From Bacteroidales bacterium (GTDB lineage Bacteria > Bacteroidota > Bacteroidia > Bacteroidales > M50B96), in NCBI GenBank assembly GCA_018401015.1, contig JAGYLP010000007.1, forward strand, positions 1 through 64,000: 64,000 nucleotides of DNA, given 5' to 3'. The notes under the pieces were generated by a model. That model made no database searches and was not told the DNA's origin. It saw only the letters and a program-made list of their open reading frames with translations. Of the stretch, positions 43,079 to 52,192 are shown piece after piece; the first letter of the stretch is position 1, and each line of letters begins with the position of its first letter. The position numbers and the translations under genes are program-made.

Positions 43079-43924
43079 ATGACGAATTATTTTGATCGTA
43101 TTGCACAGCTTCATACCGAACCACAGGTAATGGGTATTCTCAACGTAAGTGAAGATTCATTTTACGATGGAGGAAAATATACGGAAGAAAAGACGATGGC
43201 GAATCGATTGAAAACGATGATCGACGAGGGTGCCGACATCATCGATTTGGGAGCTTATTCCACTCGCCCCGGAGCAAACGAAGTACCGCTCGAATGGGAA
43301 TTATCTCAATTAAAGAAAGCTTTTGCTCTTATTCGAAAAATAGCCCCTACCATTCCAGTTAGCATTGATAGTTTTCGGTCGAGGGTAATCCAAGTACTTT
43401 TCGATCAGTATGGCCCCTTTTTAGTGAACGATATTTCCGGAGGCACCTTCGACGAGGCTCTACCCACATTGGCTGCAAAAGAAGGATTACCTTACCTGAT
43501 TATGCACATTCAGGGTACACCGGCAAACATGCAAGTTAATCCGCAATATCAGGAGGTTGTTACTGATATTCTACAATTTTTCCGCAATCAATTGGAACGC
43601 TTTGAAAAAATAGGATTGAGCAAAGTATGGATCGATCCGGGATTTGGCTTTGGCAAGAACATCGATCATAATTACCAGCTCATGACAGGCTTATCGGAAT
43701 TTCACGTTTTCGGGAAACCAATACTCGTGGGCATTTCTCGTAAGTCGATGATTCATAAGCTGTTGAATGTATCGGCTCAACAAGCATTGAACGGAACAAC
43801 AGCCTTGCATTTGTACGCCTTGCAACAAGGAGCAAGTATTTTACGCGTGCACGATGTACGTGAAGCAAAAGAAACAATTCGGATCTTTCAAAAATTAGAA
43901 GCAGCCAAAAGCCTCAAAAAATGA
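43079..43924 (+). CDS. folP: dihydropteroate synthase
   Basis: About 281 aa. Condenses pABA with a hydroxymethyl-dihydropterin pyrophosphate in folate synthesis. MGILNVSEDSFYDGG and DIIDLGAYSTRPGA are the pterin pyrophosphate-binding loops, followed by SIDSFR, VNDISGG, and PGFGFGK. The start at 43079 is preferred to the frame beginning at 43022, which overlaps the promoter box. Followed at 26 bases by cdaA. Confidence 0.95.
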   Translation: MTNYFDRIAQLHTEPQVMGILNVSEDSFYDGGKYTEEKTMANRLKTMIDEGADIIDLGAYSTRPGANEVPLEWELSQLKKAFALIRKIAPTIPVSIDSFRSRVIQVLFDQYGPFLVNDISGGTFDEALPTLAAKEGLPYLIMHIQGTPANMQVNPQYQEVVTDILQFFRNQLERFEKIGLSKVWIDPGFGFGKNIDHNYQLMTGLSEFHVFGKPILVGISRKSMIHKLLNVSAQQALNGTTALHLYALQQGASILRVHDVREAKETIRIFQKLEAAKSLKK

Positions 43925-43950
43925 TACTTTTGATTCAAAATTAAGTTGGA

Positions 43951-44787
43951 ATGATCAACCTATTTATAACGGTAAGGTTTCTGGATATCATCGATATACT
44001 GCTCTTTGCCATCCTTCTGTATCAAGTTTTCAAATTATTACGAGGCACAGCTGCCATTGGGATCTTTGCAGGTGTTTTCTCTTTATACCTGATATGGCTT
44101 TTCGTGAAAGCACTTAACATGCATTTGTTGAGTAGTATCCTGGGGCAGTTTATTGGGGTCGGGGTTATTGCACTAATCATTGTCTTTCAACCGGAATTGC
44201 GGAAAGGATTGTTATTGCTTGGGAATAGAAACCTCTCAAAAAACCCAACTGGTTTGCTTCGTTACTTTGCCGGTCCAAATGCAATGCATACGAATGTTAA
44301 CCAAGATATTATTGTCAGCACAGCCTTTGAAATGGCTGAAAGCAGAACAGGTGCTTTATTCGTTCTGCAAAAAAACGATGACTTATCGGATACCTTGCAG
44401 TTCAAAGACGTACTAAACGCGGATACTTCTTCCTCTCTTCTGAATGCCATCTTCCAAAAACAAAGTCCATTGCACGACGGGGCAGTAATTATTTCCGGAA
44501 ATAAAATTGTGGCAGCACGTACCATTCTGCCATTGTCGGAAAAAAACCTAAGCAATAGCTTCGGAACCCGCCATCGGGCAGCAGTGGGTATTAGCGAAAT
44601 CAGCGATGCCTTAGTGATCGTTGTATCAGAAGAAAAAGGAGAAGTTTCCTTTGTAAAAGATGGCAAAATCAAAAGTAGTATTACTCAGCGGAAATTGCAG
44701 CAATTACTAGCGGCTGAATTCGAATCGGCTCCGAAAGAAGGACACGGATTCTGGGAAAAATGGATTCTCAGTAAAAGTCCGAGTTAA
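43951..44787 (+). CDS. cdaA: diadenylate cyclase CdaA (c-di-AMP synthase)
   Basis: 278 aa. Three N-terminal TM helices and a DisA_N domain that joins two ATP to c-di-AMP. The catalytic signatures LHDGAVIISGNK and SFGTRHRAAVGISEISDA (DGA and RHR motifs) are present. c-di-AMP controls potassium and osmotic balance in many bacteria. The folP-cdaA order is a common Bacteroidota arrangement. Overlaps the convergent SpoIID-domain gene by four bases. Confidence 0.93.
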   Translation: MINLFITVRFLDIIDILLFAILLYQVFKLLRGTAAIGIFAGVFSLYLIWLFVKALNMHLLSSILGQFIGVGVIALIIVFQPELRKGLLLLGNRNLSKNPTGLLRYFAGPNAMHTNVNQDIIVSTAFEMAESRTGALFVLQKNDDLSDTLQFKDVLNADTSSSLLNAIFQKQSPLHDGAVIISGNKIVAARTILPLSEKNLSNSFGTRHRAAVGISEISDALVIVVSEEKGEVSFVKDGKIKSSITQRKLQQLLAAEFESAPKEGHGFWEKWILSKSPS

Positions 44788-45959
44788 GGTCGGGATACTA
44801 TCTTAACTCCTTGATAATAGTGGTGAATAATTTCACGATAATCGTAAGCATTTCGAGCCATTGACATTGCTCCTTCCTGACACATCCCAACTCCATGCCC
44901 GTATCCTTTCCCGTCGATGAACAGGATTTCTTCTACAGGAATGACACTGAAATAGGTCGATTTTAATTTCCAATCGCTGCGTAACTTTTTAAGCTCGAGC
45001 GAATCGTCAGCTACGACGTAAAACTGTCTTCGCTCTTTTTGTACGAATGCGAGGTTTTCCTTACTCCATTCTTGCGATGGATCAATTCCATGTTGCCCGA
45101 GGTATTCGACCCACTCACTGAGACTAACCTCTTTTTCCCAACGAGCATTGGGCGAACTTAAGCAATAATGCTCATCGATACTTTGCAAATAGGGTAGTGC
45201 TTGAACCCAAACATGCTCTGAATTGACTGTCTGCCCGCCGCAGTTGGAATGATAAGCGGCCGTAATCAGCTTTCCCGAATCATCGATTATGACCTCTGAG
45301 CCGGTTTCTTCTACCGCCAACGGGATTAAATCGTTGTGCGTTGCTTTCCCATGATAGGCCTGACAATGCACACCATCGCATAGTTGAAAACCCTCTTCCC
45401 GATGCTTATGCAAATGCCCCTGCGCATAGGTGCGACACAAAAGAGCCTGAGCCTTGTAGTACTCAAACGGGGCCGACGGACCACCTTCCGATTCAACCAC
45501 TCCGGCTATATAAGCCTGTGCACCAACCCGATTCACGAGTTGAATGCTTTTCTCTTTTGCGAAAACGCGCATGTTATCAGGATAAATCCGAGCGTCTTTT
45601 CCAGGAATAACCAGTTTAACCCGTAAACTATTCTTACTTAGGTGACCTTCGATACTCAATTCCTGAAAGGCACCGAGGAAAGAATCAATTCCCCTTAATT
45701 GCAAGAATCCGTCGCTGATGGAAATGTTGACAATATCGTTGGTGCGTAAAGTATATACCAGACTATCGGCCGATTTGATTTTGTACTCTCCTTCATGAGG
45801 GGTAATCATCAACATTTTGATGCTTTGTTGATGAAAAATCCCGATAGAATAATGGGTTTGAGCTTGTAGGTTAATCGGAAAAAACAAGGTAAAAATCCAC
45901 ACCCCAAGGAGCAAGCCGGGTAAACGAAAAAACCAACTTTTCTTGTTTACAATCTGCAT
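44784..45959 (-). CDS. SpoIID/LytB-domain protein, exported
   Basis: 391 aa with a signal peptide (LLLGVWIFTLFFPINLQAQ). SpoIID-type domain in the middle and C-terminal part: VESEGGPSAPFEYYKAQALL, CRTYAQGH, and the HSNCGGQTVNS segment, ending with GKGYGHGVGMCQEGAMSMA. SpoIID-family enzymes act on peptidoglycan glycan strands as lytic transglycosylases. Here, with no sporulation, a role in cell-wall turnover is inferred. It starts 12 bases after lpxB on the same strand, so it is probably its co-transcribed neighbour. Confidence 0.88.
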   Translation of the reverse strand: MQIVNKKSWFFRLPGLLLGVWIFTLFFPINLQAQTHYSIGIFHQQSIKMLMITPHEGEYKIKSADSLVYTLRTNDIVNISISDGFLQLRGIDSFLGAFQELSIEGHLSKNSLRVKLVIPGKDARIYPDNMRVFAKEKSIQLVNRVGAQAYIAGVVESEGGPSAPFEYYKAQALLCRTYAQGHLHKHREEGFQLCDGVHCQAYHGKATHNDLIPLAVEETGSEVIIDDSGKLITAAYHSNCGGQTVNSEHVWVQALPYLQSIDEHYCLSSPNARWEKEVSLSEWVEYLGQHGIDPSQEWSKENLAFVQKERRQFYVVADDSLELKKLRSDWKLKSTYFSVIPVEEILFIDGKGYGHGVGMCQEGAMSMARNAYDYREIIHHYYQGVKIVSRP

Positions 45960-45971
45960 AGCTTAAGAACT

Positions 45972-47075
45972 TTACGATTGTAAGGCATAGGCGTAAATCG
46001 ACGAAGCAACACGATAAGAAGCACCACCACCACCAAGTAATTGTTCAAGTTCCCGGTAATCTGAAATCAACTTGGCACGCTCTGGAGTGTCGTTCACTAT
46101 GCGATTGAAAGCACCTTGCAGCTTTGTCAAGTCCAGTTCCTCTTGAATAAGTTCTTTCACCACTGGTTTTTGCATGATGAGATTAACCAGCGAAATGTAT
46201 GAGACCTTTACCAATTGCTTGGCAAGAAAGAAGTTAATAGGACTTGTTTTGTAAATGACTACCTGCGGTACATGAAACAATGCTGTTTCTAAGGTAGCGG
46301 TTCCGGAACCAACCACAGCAGCCCTTGCCTGTTGAAGCAGCGAATAGGTTTGACCAAAGACCAGCTGGATGCTTGAATCCTTTAAATAGGTGCTGTAGTG
46401 CTCTTCGCTTAGCCCGGGCGCACCGGCTAATTTCCATTCGTAGTTGGGATATAACTTTGCCAAACTGACAAGGAGGGGCAGCATTCGATCAATTTCTTGC
46501 TTTCTCGATCCGGGCAACAAGGCAATGTATGGCTTGTTAATCGATTCATTTTGCGGGTTCTTAGAACGAAAATCGAGCACCTCGTCCATGAGTGGATGAC
46601 CTTCGTAGCTAACTTCTATTCCTTCTTTTGCGTAGAATTCCTGTTCAAAAGGCAAGATGGTATATAGTCTTTTGCAATTATCGCGGATTTGGAACATCCG
46701 GTTTTTTTTCCATGCCCAAACGGTAGGCGAGATATAGTAATAGACATCGATTCCATGTTGTTTTGCAAAACGAGCCAATCGTAAATTAAACCCTGGATAA
46801 TCGACTAATATGAGGGCGTGGGGGTGATAATCGAGAATTTCCTGTTGGCATTGTTTGAGATTCCTTAGAATGGTTCCGATGTTTTTGGCTACTTCCGCAA
46901 AGCCCATGAAGGCTAATTCCGAGAGGTGTTTCGTAATGTTCACACCTGCATTGTGTAAACGATCGCCCCCCCAGGCTTTGGCTTCAAATTCAGGATCAAT
47001 GGTGCGCAGGGATTTTACCAGATTCGACGCATGCAAATCGCCAGATGCTTCGCCCGCTACCAAAAAATATCTCAT
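45972..47075 (-). CDS. lpxB: lipid-A-disaccharide synthase
   Basis: 367 aa. Joins UDP-diacylglucosamine and lipid X. N-terminal FLVAGEASGDLHASNLV, FMGFAEV, VLVDYPGFNLR, and LLPGSRKQEI and VGSGTATLETAL are all hallmark LpxB stretches. Part of a run surE - small membrane protein - lpxB - SpoIID, all on the minus strand with 2 to 12 base gaps. Confidence 0.95.
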   Translation of the reverse strand: MRYFLVAGEASGDLHASNLVKSLRTIDPEFEAKAWGGDRLHNAGVNITKHLSELAFMGFAEVAKNIGTILRNLKQCQQEILDYHPHALILVDYPGFNLRLARFAKQHGIDVYYYISPTVWAWKKNRMFQIRDNCKRLYTILPFEQEFYAKEGIEVSYEGHPLMDEVLDFRSKNPQNESINKPYIALLPGSRKQEIDRMLPLLVSLAKLYPNYEWKLAGAPGLSEEHYSTYLKDSSIQLVFGQTYSLLQQARAAVVGSGTATLETALFHVPQVVIYKTSPINFFLAKQLVKVSYISLVNLIMQKPVVKELIQEELDLTKLQGAFNRIVNDTPERAKLISDYRELEQLLGGGGASYRVASSIYAYALQS

Positions 47076-47084
47076 GGAGGAAGA

Positions 47085-47384
47085 TTAAACAAAGTATTTA
47101 AGAATTACCACAATGAGCACCCAAAGAAAAGTGGCAGCTAAAACCCCTCTGGCTCCGTAATAGAATTTCTTCCACAAGAAAAGATAAAAGGCAGCCAGAT
47201 TCGTAATTACACCAATGCTAATAACTTGCGGCAGTTTATTGAGACGCTGAATCTGTTGAAAAAATTCCATCAAAGTCAATGTATCGAAATGATACCGATA
47301 GAAGATAATCATTCCTACGAAGGGGAACAAAATGCCGGTTAATAGACCAATATAGACTTGATCGTAGGTTGAGCGTAATGCCAT
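47085..47384 (-). CDS. small membrane protein between surE and lpxB
   Basis: 99 aa with three hydrophobic segments (YIGLLTGILFPFVGMIIFY, ISIGVITNLAAFYLFLW, LAATFLWVLIVVIL). Two bases after surE and nine before lpxB, so it is translated with them. No family recognised; genes of this size in the same place occur in related genomes. Possibly linked to envelope lipid synthesis by position only. Confidence 0.75.
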   Translation of the reverse strand: MALRSTYDQVYIGLLTGILFPFVGMIIFYRYHFDTLTLMEFFQQIQRLNKLPQVISIGVITNLAAFYLFLWKKFYYGARGVLAATFLWVLIVVILKYFV

Positions 47385-47386
47385 AA

Positions 47387-48184
47387 TTACTTCGATGAGT
47401 GGTTTAGAACCTTCGTTTCCAGATGCTTGTATTCAGTTACCTGATGATGGGCCGTAAAATCAGCTTGCACCGGAACAATCGATACGTATCCATTTCGAAG
47501 TGCCCAGTCGTCGGTATCTACTGCATCGGGTTCAAAGTTGATGAAATGTCCGGTTAACCAGTAGTAATCCTTTTTGGCCGGATTGGTCCGCTTTTCAAAA
47601 CTTTCGACCCAACTCGAGCGTGCCTGCCTTCCCACCTTTATTCCATGAATCGAATCGATGGAACCTTTAGGGACATTGACGTTGAAACAAAAACCACTTT
47701 CACGCGAGGGGATAAGCTGATCGAGAATTATTCGCGCAAAATGGACTGAAGCTGTAAAATCGGCATCTTCGGAATAATCGACTACGGAAAAACCGATGGA
47801 AGGGATTCCGTGAATATGGGCTTCGATAGCAGCAGCCATTGTTCCGGAATAAATGACACTAATAGCCGCATTCGTACCATGATTGATACCTGAAACCACA
47901 TAGTCGGGTTTCTCGGATAAAATATTGTTAAGGGCCATTTTCACGCAATCTACCGAAGTTCCGGAGCAAACATATTTAGTTAAACCTTCTTCTTCGTGAA
48001 TCTTCTTTAAGAACAAGGGCTCTTTAATCGTTATGGCGTGCGATTGAGCCGATTGTCCTTGTTCTGGAGCCACAACAATCAAATTTCCGTATTCACGAAG
48101 CAGCGGAATAATCGAATTAATCCCTTTGGCGTGAATTCCATCGTCGTTACTTAGGAGAATAGTGGGCTTTTTAATGTCAGACAT
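47387..48184 (-). CDS. surE: 5'/3'-nucleotidase SurE
   Basis: 265 aa. Metal-dependent nucleoside monophosphate phosphatase. ILLSNDDGIHAKGI at the N-terminus supplies the Asp pair for the metal. VVAPEQGQSAQSHAI, VCSGTSVDCVKMAL, SGINHGTNAAISVIYSGTMAAA follow in the family order (the last given as two parts: SGINHGTN and VIYSGTMAAA). First gene of the lpxB operon. Confidence 0.95.
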   Translation of the reverse strand: MSDIKKPTILLSNDDGIHAKGINSIIPLLREYGNLIVVAPEQGQSAQSHAITIKEPLFLKKIHEEEGLTKYVCSGTSVDCVKMALNNILSEKPDYVVSGINHGTNAAISVIYSGTMAAAIEAHIHGIPSIGFSVVDYSEDADFTASVHFARIILDQLIPSRESGFCFNVNVPKGSIDSIHGIKVGRQARSSWVESFEKRTNPAKKDYYWLTGHFINFEPDAVDTDDWALRNGYVSIVPVQADFTAHHQVTEYKHLETKVLNHSSK

Positions 48185-48511
48185 ACTTATTCGCAGTTAT
48201 TTTTAATGAAAAATGAAAAAATCACAATCACAAGAAATTGAATTCTGCTCAGGATTTTTTGCAAATATAGGAATCTTATTCTGGCCAATAGGTCAAAATT
48301 GAACGGTCCGATCCAACAAACCGCCTGCAATGTTGTTAGCCTTTAACGACAGTCGGTTCTAGCGAAAAAAGACTTAGAAATCGGAATGTGTTAAATATGT
48401 CTAAACGAAATTGGATAGCTTCCCAAACTTTACAATATTTGGCGCAATTTAAATTCAGTCCAGTTAAAAAGGCTGCCTTTTAAAGTATCATCCATCCAAA
48501 CGATTCAATAC
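48185..48511. other. divergent intergenic region between surE and scoA
   Basis: 327 bases holding the promoters of two divergent operons. A minus-strand TATATTTG at 48262-48269 fits surE. On the plus side, an AATATTTG near 48431-48438 is one base from the consensus and could serve the tyrosine operon. No RNA structure or gene was recognised. Confidence 0.5.
48262..48269 (-). promoter_or_regulatory. candidate -7 box of the surE-lpxB operon
   Basis: Minus strand reads TATATTTG, matching TAnnTTTG, 77 bases upstream of the surE start. Confidence 0.45.
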
Positions 48512-49216
48512 ATGTCGAAAAAAGTTGTACAAAATGCCGAAGAGGCTATTCAGGGCTTAGCAAGCGGAATGGTTTTAATGTTCGGTGGTTTTGGTCTATG
48601 CGGAATTCCCGAGAAAAGCATCGAGGCTATTGCTCAAACCTCCCTCAACCAGTTTACCTGCATCTCCAATAATGCCGGAGTAGATGGATTTGGATTAGGA
48701 GCTTTGCTGCGGAAGCATCAAATTAAAAAGATGATTAGTTCCTATGTAGGTGAAAATAAAGAATTTGAGCGGCAATTATTATCGGGTGAATTGGAAGTTG
48801 AATTAATACCGCAGGGGACCTTAGCCGAGCGAATTAGAGCTGGAGGGGCTGGTATTCCTGCTTTTTTTGTGCCAGCCGGATTCGGTACGGAAGTAGCTGA
48901 GGGGAAAGAAGTGCGCTCCTTCGATGGCCGAATGTATTTAATGGAAGCATGGTTGAAAGCTGATTTTGCCTTTGTGAAGGCGTGGAAAGGCGATACCATG
49001 GGAAATCTGATTTACAGGGCCACCGCCAATAATTTTAATCAAGCCATGGCAATGGCGGGAAAAATCACCATAGCCGAGGTCGAAGAGTTGGTTCCAGCCG
49101 GTAGTTTAGACCCGAATCAAATCCACACACCCGGTGTATTTGTTCAACGGATTTTTCAAGGGAACGACTACGAAAAAAGAATTGAATTTGTAACTACGCG
49201 AAAATCAAAAGGATGA
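48512..49216 (+). CDS. scoA: 3-oxoacid CoA-transferase subunit A
   Basis: 234 aa. Moves CoA from succinyl-CoA to acetoacetate. MFGGFGLCGIPEKSI, ISNNAGVDGFGLGALL, FFVPAGFGTEVAEG and LMEAWLKADFAFVKAWKGD are conserved in subunit A. First gene of the tyrosine degradation operon, where it handles the acetoacetate end product. Overlaps scoB by four bases (ATGA). Confidence 0.93.
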   Translation: MSKKVVQNAEEAIQGLASGMVLMFGGFGLCGIPEKSIEAIAQTSLNQFTCISNNAGVDGFGLGALLRKHQIKKMISSYVGENKEFERQLLSGELEVELIPQGTLAERIRAGGAGIPAFFVPAGFGTEVAEGKEVRSFDGRMYLMEAWLKADFAFVKAWKGDTMGNLIYRATANNFNQAMAMAGKITIAEVEELVPAGSLDPNQIHTPGVFVQRIFQGNDYEKRIEFVTTRKSKG

Positions 49217-49872
49217 GTTTAGATAAAAATCAAATTGCTCAACGCATAGCCCGCGAGCTCGAGGATGGCTACTATGTTAACCTGGGAATTGGAATTCCCA
49301 CTTTGGTTGCGAATTACATCCCCGAAGGACTCCAAATTGTCTTGCAGTCGGAAAACGGTTTGTTGGGAATCGGTCCTTTCCCCTTCGAAGGAGAAGAAGA
49401 TGCCGACCTCATTAATGCTGGAAAACAGACTATAACCGCTACTCCGGGTGCTGCATTTTTCGACTCTTCGACCAGTTTTGCCATGATTCGTGGCGGCCAC
49501 ATCGATCTCACCGTATTGGGCGCTTTCGAGGTTTCGGAAAAGGGCGATATTGCGAGTTGGAAAATACCCGGCAAGCTGGTAAAAGGAATGGGAGGTGCCA
49601 TGGATTTGGTGGCAGCAGCAAAAAACATCATCGTTGCTATGATGCACACCGATCCTGCCGGAAACTCGAAATTATTACCTGAATGTAGCTTACCTTTAAC
49701 CGGTAAAGGGGTCGTAAAAAAAATTGTTACTAATCTGGCCGTGCTCGAAGTAACCGGTGACGGGTTTAAGCTGCTCGAACGCGCTCCCGGAGTTAGTATC
49801 GACGAAATCAAGGCAGCTACAAGCGGCCGCCTCATTATTGAAGGAGAAGTCCCGGAAATGGACTTTTCTTAA
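49213..49872 (+). CDS. scoB: 3-oxoacid CoA-transferase subunit B
   Basis: 219 aa. Carries the catalytic Glu, in the motif LQSENGLLGIGPFP. GYYVNLGIGIPTLVANYIP and GGHIDLTVLGAFEVSEKGD are the other family signatures. Translationally coupled to scoA. Confidence 0.93.
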   Translation: MSLDKNQIAQRIARELEDGYYVNLGIGIPTLVANYIPEGLQIVLQSENGLLGIGPFPFEGEEDADLINAGKQTITATPGAAFFDSSTSFAMIRGGHIDLTVLGAFEVSEKGDIASWKIPGKLVKGMGGAMDLVAAAKNIIVAMMHTDPAGNSKLLPECSLPLTGKGVVKKIVTNLAVLEVTGDGFKLLERAPGVSIDEIKAATSGRLIIEGEVPEMDFS

Positions 49873-49906
49873 CTAATTCAAGACTATTATTTTAAAATTT
49901 TTCCTT

Positions 49907-51067
49907 ATGCCACACTATTTTACCCTAGGGAGTATCCCTAAAAAAAGGCACACCATTTTTCGTCAGGAAGATGGAGAATTGTATTACGAACAACTCGTTT
50001 CAACCGAAGGCTTCTCCGACACCTATTCCAATGTTTATCATTCCAAACCACCTACCATGGTGAAACATATTGGAGAGCCTTATTCCGTTGCGCCCGAAGT
50101 AGCAATGGAGCAAAATATGCAACATCGTAGTTTCTCTGGTTTTCAAGTTGAACCATGCGACGATTACCTTGAAAGTCGCGTTCCTGTTTTGGTAAACGAC
50201 GATGTGCATATCAGCCTGGCTGCTCCCCGGCATTCCATGAATGAGTACTTTTTTAAAAATAGTGGTGCCGATGAAATGATTTTTGTACACGAAGGGAAAG
50301 GCGTCCTGCATACTATTTATGGTGACCTTCCCTTTGGTTATGGTGACCACTTGGTCATTCCTCGCGGAACCATCTACCAAATTGAATTTGAGACCGAGCA
50401 TAACCGTCTTTTCATTGTAGAATCCTTCACTCCGCTTCGTTTCCCTAAGCGCTATATGAACAATCAGGGTCAATTGCTCGAACATTCACCTTTTTGTGAA
50501 AGAGATATTCGTAAGCCCGAAAACTTGCGCACCCACAAAGAAATGGGCGACTTCCTGGTTAAAATAAAGCGAAGCAATCTTATTTGGCCTTACACCTATG
50601 CTTCGCATCCTTTCGATTTGATTGGCTGGGACGGGTACCATTATCCTTACGCACTTTCGATTCATGACTTTGAACCGATAACCGGTCGAATTCATCAACC
50701 ACCACCCGTGCACCAAACCTTCGAAACACCTACCTTCGTGATGTGTGCTTTTGTTCCTCGATTATACGATTATCATCCGGAATCGATTCCTGCCCCTTAC
50801 AACCATTCGAATGTAGATTCCGACGAGGTTTTGTACTATGTCGATGGTGATTTTATGAGTCGCAACCATGTTGAACGTGGTATGATTACCTTACATCCTA
50901 CCGGTATTGTGCATGGGCCTCATCCAGGAGCTGCAGAACGAAGCATTGGACAAAAAGCAACCGAGGAATTGGCTGTTATGGTCGATACCTTCCGTCCACT
51001 CAAACTCACGAAACAAGCTTTGGCTATTGAAAACCCCGATTATTATCAATCCTGGTTAATTGAATAA
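49907..51067 (+). CDS. hmgA: homogentisate 1,2-dioxygenase
   Basis: 386 aa. Non-haem iron enzyme that opens the homogentisate ring to maleylacetoacetate. The cupin core has MNEYFFKNSGADEMIFVHEG and the C-terminal iron-site region has HPTGIVHGPHPGAAERSIG. Shorter than the ~430-aa proteobacterial enzyme but normal for Bacteroidota. Third gene of the operon. Confidence 0.93.
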   Translation: MPHYFTLGSIPKKRHTIFRQEDGELYYEQLVSTEGFSDTYSNVYHSKPPTMVKHIGEPYSVAPEVAMEQNMQHRSFSGFQVEPCDDYLESRVPVLVNDDVHISLAAPRHSMNEYFFKNSGADEMIFVHEGKGVLHTIYGDLPFGYGDHLVIPRGTIYQIEFETEHNRLFIVESFTPLRFPKRYMNNQGQLLEHSPFCERDIRKPENLRTHKEMGDFLVKIKRSNLIWPYTYASHPFDLIGWDGYHYPYALSIHDFEPITGRIHQPPPVHQTFETPTFVMCAFVPRLYDYHPESIPAPYNHSNVDSDEVLYYVDGDFMSRNHVERGMITLHPTGIVHGPHPGAAERSIGQKATEELAVMVDTFRPLKLTKQALAIENPDYYQSWLIE

Positions 51068-51085
51068 TTTTAAAATCCTCATATC

Positions 51086-52186
51086 ATGACAAATTCAACC
51101 GATTTTTTGCCCATTAACGGAACCGACTACGTAGAGTTTTTTGTGGGTAATGCAAAGCAAGCAGCACATTATTATCAAACCGCATTTGGGTTCCAGCCAG
51201 TTGCCTATGCAGGACTGGAAACCGGATTAAAAGACAGGACTTCCTACGTTTTACGTCAAGGAAAAATTACCTTGGTTTTTACCACCCATCTTCATCCTGA
51301 TTCCGAAGTAGCCGAACACTGCAAACTCCATGGCGATGGAGTAAAATTTGTCGCTCTTTGGGTCGACGATGCCACGAAATCCTTTCAAGAAACAACCAAG
51401 CGTGGAGCAAAACCTTACATGGAACCAACCTCATTGAAAGATGAGCAGGGTGAGCTCATTCAATCGGGGATTTATACTTACGGAGAAACCATTCATTTGT
51501 TTATTGAACGAAAAAATTATCAGGGTGTCTTCAAACCGGGTTTTATCGCCTGGAACCCAAGCTATCGACCAAGCGATGTTGGCTTGCTCTTCGTCGATCA
51601 CATGGTAGGCAATGTAGGCTGGGGTGAAATGAATACCTGGGCAAAATTTTATGCCGAAGTAATGGGCTTTTCTCAACTCATCTCGTTCGACGACAAAGAC
51701 ATTTCGACCGAATACACGGCGTTAATGAGTAAGGTGATGGCTAACAGCAATATGCGCATTAAATTCCCCATTAATGAACCAGCCGAGGGTAAGAAGAAAT
51801 CGCAAATTGAAGAATACCTCGACTTTTACCACGGTGCTGGCGTTCAGCATCTTGCCTTAGCTACCGATAATATTATCGAAACAGTTTCCAATTTACGGAG
51901 CAGGGGAGTCGAATTCCTTCACGTTCCGGATACGTATTATCAGACGGTACTCGATCGAGTGGGTAGCATCGACGAAGAGATAAAAGTCTTGGCCGATCTA
52001 GGTATTCTGGTCGATCGGGATGAAGAAGGCTACCTGCTTCAAATCTTCACCAAACCGGTGGAAGATCGACCCACTTTGTTCTACGAAATTATTCAGCGCA
52101 AAGGTGCTAAGTCGTTCGGAAAAGGAAACTTTAAAGCTTTATTCGAATCCATTGAATTAGAACAACAAAGTCGAGGAACTTTATAG
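51086..52186 (+). CDS. hppD: 4-hydroxyphenylpyruvate dioxygenase
   Basis: 366 aa. Makes homogentisate from 4-hydroxyphenylpyruvate. Two VOC-fold halves are visible. The iron ligands are likely the His in DHMVGNVGWGEM, the His in GAGVQHLALATDNI and the Glu in LFYEIIQRKG. FAEVMGF and FTKPVEDRP are other typical stretches. Confidence 0.94.
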   Translation: MTNSTDFLPINGTDYVEFFVGNAKQAAHYYQTAFGFQPVAYAGLETGLKDRTSYVLRQGKITLVFTTHLHPDSEVAEHCKLHGDGVKFVALWVDDATKSFQETTKRGAKPYMEPTSLKDEQGELIQSGIYTYGETIHLFIERKNYQGVFKPGFIAWNPSYRPSDVGLLFVDHMVGNVGWGEMNTWAKFYAEVMGFSQLISFDDKDISTEYTALMSKVMANSNMRIKFPINEPAEGKKKSQIEEYLDFYHGAGVQHLALATDNIIETVSNLRSRGVEFLHVPDTYYQTVLDRVGSIDEEIKVLADLGILVDRDEEGYLLQIFTKPVEDRPTLFYEIIQRKGAKSFGKGNFKALFESIELEQQSRGTL

Positions 52187-52192
52187 GAACGT

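Noticed and set aside
49219-49835. Minus-strand open frames of 142 and 173 codons
   Set aside because: Antisense shadows of scoB; composition follows the real gene.
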